Shown one piece after another: positions 61,390 through 64,000 of a stretch of DNA of 64,000 nucleotides. The first letter of the stretch is position 1; every line of letters starts with the position of its first letter. This DNA comes from Actinoplanes sp. KI2 (GTDB lineage: Bacteria > Actinomycetota > Actinomycetes > Mycobacteriales > Micromonosporaceae): positions 44,728 to 108,727 of the forward strand of contig NZ_JAOSZE010000036.1 in the NCBI RefSeq assembly GCF_025630775.1. The letters run 5' to 3'. A program made the translations under genes and the position numbers. The notes beneath the pieces were generated by a model. It was not told where the DNA came from, did no database searches, and worked only from the letters and a program-made list of their open reading frames with translations.

Positions 61390-62214
61390 ATGCCGCATCC
61401 ACCCGCCAAGGTCCACCGCATGTTCGAGCTCGTCGAGCCGATCGCCACCGTCACCTTCTCCGAGGTGCCGAACGACGCGTTCCTGGCCATCGGCATGCGC
61501 AACTACTGGGACGGATACTTCGCGGGCCGGGCGGCGCCGCTGGGGATGGCACCGGCCGAGGTGGTGCACGCGGTCTTCTACAACTTCGCCGAGGGCGAGG
61601 TGGCGCGCCACATCCCGTGGGTCTGGGGGAAGACCACCCCGCGGGAGGCGATCGCCGTACGCGAACGGGGCAGCGCCGCCGCACTGCGGCAGATGATCGG
61701 GGAGCTCGCCGACTCCCCGGCCCTGGTGCGGGTCGCCGACCTCGCCACCCGTGCAGCGGTCAGCGCGCCGACCGAGGGCCGAGTGCTGTACGCCGGGCTC
61801 CGGGCGCTCGACGTGCCCGGGGAGCCGGTGGCCAGGCTCTGGCACGCGGCGACGCTGCTGCGGGAGCACCGCGGGGACGGTCACAACGCCGCCCTCCTCG
61901 CCCACGGCATCGGCGGCACCGAGGCGCACGTCCTCCTGGCTCTGTCCCTCGGAATGCGGGCCGAGGAGTTCGGCCGGGTCCACCACCTGCCGAAGGCACA
62001 GTTGGCCGCCGTCGTCGACGGGTTGCGCGGCCGCGGCCTGGTAGACGCCGCCGGCGGGTTCACCCCGGCCGGCCGGGAGACCAGGGAGCGGATCGAGGCC
62101 CTCACCGACGAGTTGGCGGCGCCGGCGTACGAGATTCTCAGCCCGGACGAGCTCGACGAGCTGATCGCGGGCCTCGAGCCGATCGCCGCCGCGGTACAAG
62201 CGGCCGACGACTGA
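61390..62214 (+). CDS. SCO6745-family protein
   Basis: 274 aa from ATG 61390 (AGGGAG 8 nt upstream); GTG 61366 would add 8 residues. It opens MPHPPAKVHRMFELVEPIATVTFSEV with NDAFLAIGMRNYWDGYFAGRAAPLG, as actinobacterial SCO6745-type proteins do, with a C-terminal winged-helix-like part (VVDGLRGRGLVDAAGGFTPAGRETRERIE). Role unknown; probably a helix-rich regulatory protein. Confidence 0.8.
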   Translation: MPHPPAKVHRMFELVEPIATVTFSEVPNDAFLAIGMRNYWDGYFAGRAAPLGMAPAEVVHAVFYNFAEGEVARHIPWVWGKTTPREAIAVRERGSAAALRQMIGELADSPALVRVADLATRAAVSAPTEGRVLYAGLRALDVPGEPVARLWHAATLLREHRGDGHNAALLAHGIGGTEAHVLLALSLGMRAEEFGRVHHLPKAQLAAVVDGLRGRGLVDAAGGFTPAGRETRERIEALTDELAAPAYEILSPDELDELIAGLEPIAAAVQAADD

Positions 62215-62277
62215 GCCGGCCGTTCAAGGCTGTTGGGTGCCGGCGTCGTGGCTGGAAGCACCCGCCACAATGGAGTC

Positions 62278-62736
62278 GTGCCGGATCATTCGTGGCTGCC
62301 GCGTGTTCGCCGCGCCGAGGTCGTGCTGGGACTCCTGCTCGCCGCGGTGAGCTTCGCGCCGTGGTGGACCAGGGTGGACGGCAGCACGGCATCGGCCTGG
62401 ACCGGTCCGCATTTCTGCTGGCTGGCGGTGTTGCTGTGCCTGACGGTGATAGGTGTCCGGGCGTTTCCCGTGCGGGCGCTCGGGGACCGATGGGCAGTGG
62501 CGGGCGTGGTCGTGGCCTTGGCCGTCGCAGGGTGGGGATGGCTCTCCGGGTTCGCCCACGGCGGCGCTTCCCCGGGCGACGGGTCGCACCAGCTCGCTTG
62601 GGTGCTGCAGGATCAGGGCGCTGAAGCCGGGCCGGTCGGCAGCCCGTACGACATCGCCTGGGGTCTTCCCGCCGGCCTGTGCCTGATGGCTCTGCTGCTC
62701 GTCACCCTCACCGCCGCGGCGAGGCTGCAGCCCTGA
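62278..62736 (+). CDS. Small polytopic membrane protein
   Basis: 152 aa from GTG 62278; CACAAT lies 6 nt upstream (leaderless type), which favours this over GTG 62233. Four hydrophobic helices (VVLGLLLAAVSFAPWW, FCWLAVLLCLTVIGV, WAVAGVVVALAVAGWGWLSG, GLPAGLCLMALLLVTLTAA). Unrecognised. Confidence 0.65.
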   Translation: MPDHSWLPRVRRAEVVLGLLLAAVSFAPWWTRVDGSTASAWTGPHFCWLAVLLCLTVIGVRAFPVRALGDRWAVAGVVVALAVAGWGWLSGFAHGGASPGDGSHQLAWVLQDQGAEAGPVGSPYDIAWGLPAGLCLMALLLVTLTAAARLQP

Positions 62737-62754
62737 GGCGGGTCGAGGCTCGCG

Positions 62755-62990
62755 TGCCATTCGGTCGCGGACTCCGAACAGCGACCGGTAGCCGCCGGTG
62801 TTGGCCATGTTGAGCATGCCCAGGTTCTTGGTGGCGCTGGCCGCGTTCGGCAGGACTTGATCACGAGAGCCTGGCCCACGGCGAAGTCCACGCCGGCGGC
62901 GAGCCGCCCATGCCGGCGAAGGCTCGGATCTGCGATGAACGCCACGCCCAGGCCGCCGCGGCCGCCTGGCCTCGTCAAAACTGCTCGATC
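62755..62990 (-). pseudogene. Decayed MFS transporter fragment
   Basis: Minus-strand reading in one frame gives GLGVAFIADPSLRR, then DFAVGQALVI; a shift of frame gives VLPNAASATKNLGMLNMANTGG. The order (V-D-x-A-V-x-Q-A-L-V-x-x-V-L-P-N/D-A-x-x-x-x-K-x-L-G-x-x-N-x-A-N) matches the late part of drug/sugar MFS transporters. No start and no membrane-span set remain. The surrounding 62737-63100 holds no other gene. Confidence 0.55.
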
Positions 62991-63100
62991 GTGTCCTTGC
63001 CGTTTCAGGTGGCTCTCACAGGATTTTCCCGAGATGTACCGTAAAGGTGGCTTGTCCATGCTCGAAGCAGATGTGCCTACGGGGACGGAGGCGAATTGCG

Positions 63101-64000
63101 GTGCGGACGACACGGAGAACACGGCGGCTCGGCGCCCTCGCGACCGGTCTGGCGGTCGCGATGATCGTGGCCGGATGCGGCGGCGGGGGCGCCAGTTCGG
63201 GGGCGGCCGGGCATGCGGGACACGAGCACGGTTCGGAGCCGATCCCGGCGGCCGCACCGCTACGCGCGGGTGAACGGTTCGTCACGCTGCAGATCCCACG
63301 ACCGTACGAGCCGGTGGCACCCCACGGCGGGACCGACGAATACCGGTGCTTCCTGGTCGACCCGAAGGTGACCGCCAACGCGTACCTGACCGGAAGCCAG
63401 TTCCTGCCGCAGAACACGGCGATCGTGCACCACGCGACCTTCTTCCGGGTCGAGCCGGGCCAGGCCGCCAAGGCGCGCGCCGTCGACGCCGCCGACCCCG
63501 GCGAGGGATGGACCTGCTTCGGCGGCGCCGGCATCGGCGGCGACGCCGGGTGGGTGGCGCACTGGGCGCCCGGCGCCAACGAGACACTGCTGACCCCCGG
63601 CGTCGGCTACCCGATGCCGCCGGGCAGCCTGCTGGTCATGCAGGTGCACTACAACCTGCTGGCCACCGGCGGCAAGCCGGGCGGCACCGACCAGTCCAGC
63701 ATCCGGCTGCGCCTCGCCGACGGCGCCAAGAAGCTCGCGCCGCTGGAAACCGTGAAACTGCGGGCCCCGGTGGAACTGCCCTGCGCGGCCGGCGAGTCCG
63801 GGCCGCTGTGCGACCGGAACGCGGCCGTCGCCGACGTGACCCGCCGCTTCGGCGACGAAATCGGCTCCATCGAGGACGCGCTGGCGCAGATGTGCGATCA
63901 CGGCACCCCGACGCCCGGCGCCAGCCAGCAGTGCGACCACCCGGTCCCGCAAGCCGGCACCATCTACGCCATCGCCGGGCACATGCACCTGCTGGGCCGT
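63101..64000 (+). CDS. PHM-like copper type II monooxygenase lipoprotein (partial, cut by window edge)
   Basis: 300 codons from GTG 63101 (GGAGG upstream) to the window end without a stop. Lipobox VAMIVAGC, then a short His-rich GHAGHEHG linker. The copper-ligand pattern of peptidylglycine alpha-hydroxylating monooxygenase is recognisable: His-His in NTAIVH110-H111-ATFF, His in MQVH183YNLL, and His-x-His in AGH294MH296LLGR. The distances are somewhat longer than in the animal enzyme. The second-domain methionine ligand lies beyond the edge. It would hydroxylate an organic substrate outside the cell using copper, O2 and a reductant. Confidence 0.8.
   Translation, partial: MRTTRRTRRLGALATGLAVAMIVAGCGGGGASSGAAGHAGHEHGSEPIPAAAPLRAGERFVTLQIPRPYEPVAPHGGTDEYRCFLVDPKVTANAYLTGSQFLPQNTAIVHHATFFRVEPGQAAKARAVDAADPGEGWTCFGGAGIGGDAGWVAHWAPGANETLLTPGVGYPMPPGSLLVMQVHYNLLATGGKPGGTDQSSIRLRLADGAKKLAPLETVKLRAPVELPCAAGESGPLCDRNAAVADVTRRFGDEIGSIEDALAQMCDHGTPTPGASQQCDHPVPQAGTIYAIAGHMHLLGR

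Overview
The window comes from a very GC-rich chromosome of a filamentous-type actinobacterium, most likely Micromonosporaceae (Actinoplanes-like). This is inferred from gene families, not from a marker gene: a GPP34 protein, a DUF397 / XRE-DUF5753 pair, an F420-type LLM oxidoreductase, a SigE-family sigma factor, an SCO6745-type protein, an FxsA/FxsB peptide cassette, heavy use of GTG/TTG starts and many apparently leaderless genes. No tRNA, rRNA, CRISPR array, insertion sequence or replication origin was seen. The left edge cuts the end of one gene and the right edge cuts a copper monooxygenase gene.

Layout. 1-13.4 kb: secreted and envelope proteins (sulfatase lipoprotein, M4 protease with a C-terminal adhesion domain, a cytoplasmic-looking M15 peptidase with a GNRAV motif, a soluble NfeD-like/SPFH pair, an M23 lipoprotein), then a glycosyltransferase facing a TetR regulator and a glucosamine-kinase-like enzyme, a PEBP lipoprotein and a small membrane protein. 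13.5-20.2 kb: secreted HNH nuclease, LysR, DUF397/XRE pair, GPP34, an APC permease and two GNAT-like proteins. 20.2-27.3 kb: secreted lipase, a LacI regulator next to a large alpha-amylase with two starch-binding domains, and a sigma factor coupled to a CU044_5270-type protein. 27.4-33.5 kb: diguanylate cyclase, acyltransferase and membrane protein that converge on a tandem repeat, and a two-component pair whose kinase carries an in-frame TAG. 33.5-42.9 kb: an amino-sugar/galactose-type catabolic cluster (DeoR regulator, GH4 glycosidase, SIS isomerase, ABC importer, PfkB kinase, 1-phosphofructokinase/tagatose-6-phosphate kinase, class II aldolase). 43-50.9 kb: GT39 mannosyltransferase-like protein, M24 peptidase, YggT, SigE with a membrane partner, nitronate monooxygenase, aldo/keto reductase. 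50.9-58.9 kb: RecD2-type helicase, a two-gene DUF4132 unit, a membrane protein, a GlxA-type AraC regulator facing a saccharopine-dehydrogenase-like reductase. 58.9-64 kb: an FxsA/FxsB RiPP cassette followed by a broken HExxH tailoring gene, small conserved proteins, a decayed MFS fragment and a peptidylglycine-monooxygenase-like copper enzyme.

The genes that most clearly work together are the 33.5-42.9 kb catabolic cluster (import, glycosidic cleavage, isomerisation/deamination, second phosphorylation, aldol cleavage; two of its promoters share an AAACGA-type operator), the LacI/amylase pair, and the FxsA precursor with its FxsB maturase.

The most unusual signals are a 13 x 15-bp array carrying GAACGTTC palindromes inserted in frame in a phosphofructokinase gene; several other in-frame short tandem repeats, one exactly where two convergent genes overlap; an FxsA precursor ending F-x-N-x-x whose tailoring gene is truncated; and a GNRAV-bearing M15 peptidase that resembles cargo of extracellular contractile injection systems although no such machine lies in the window.
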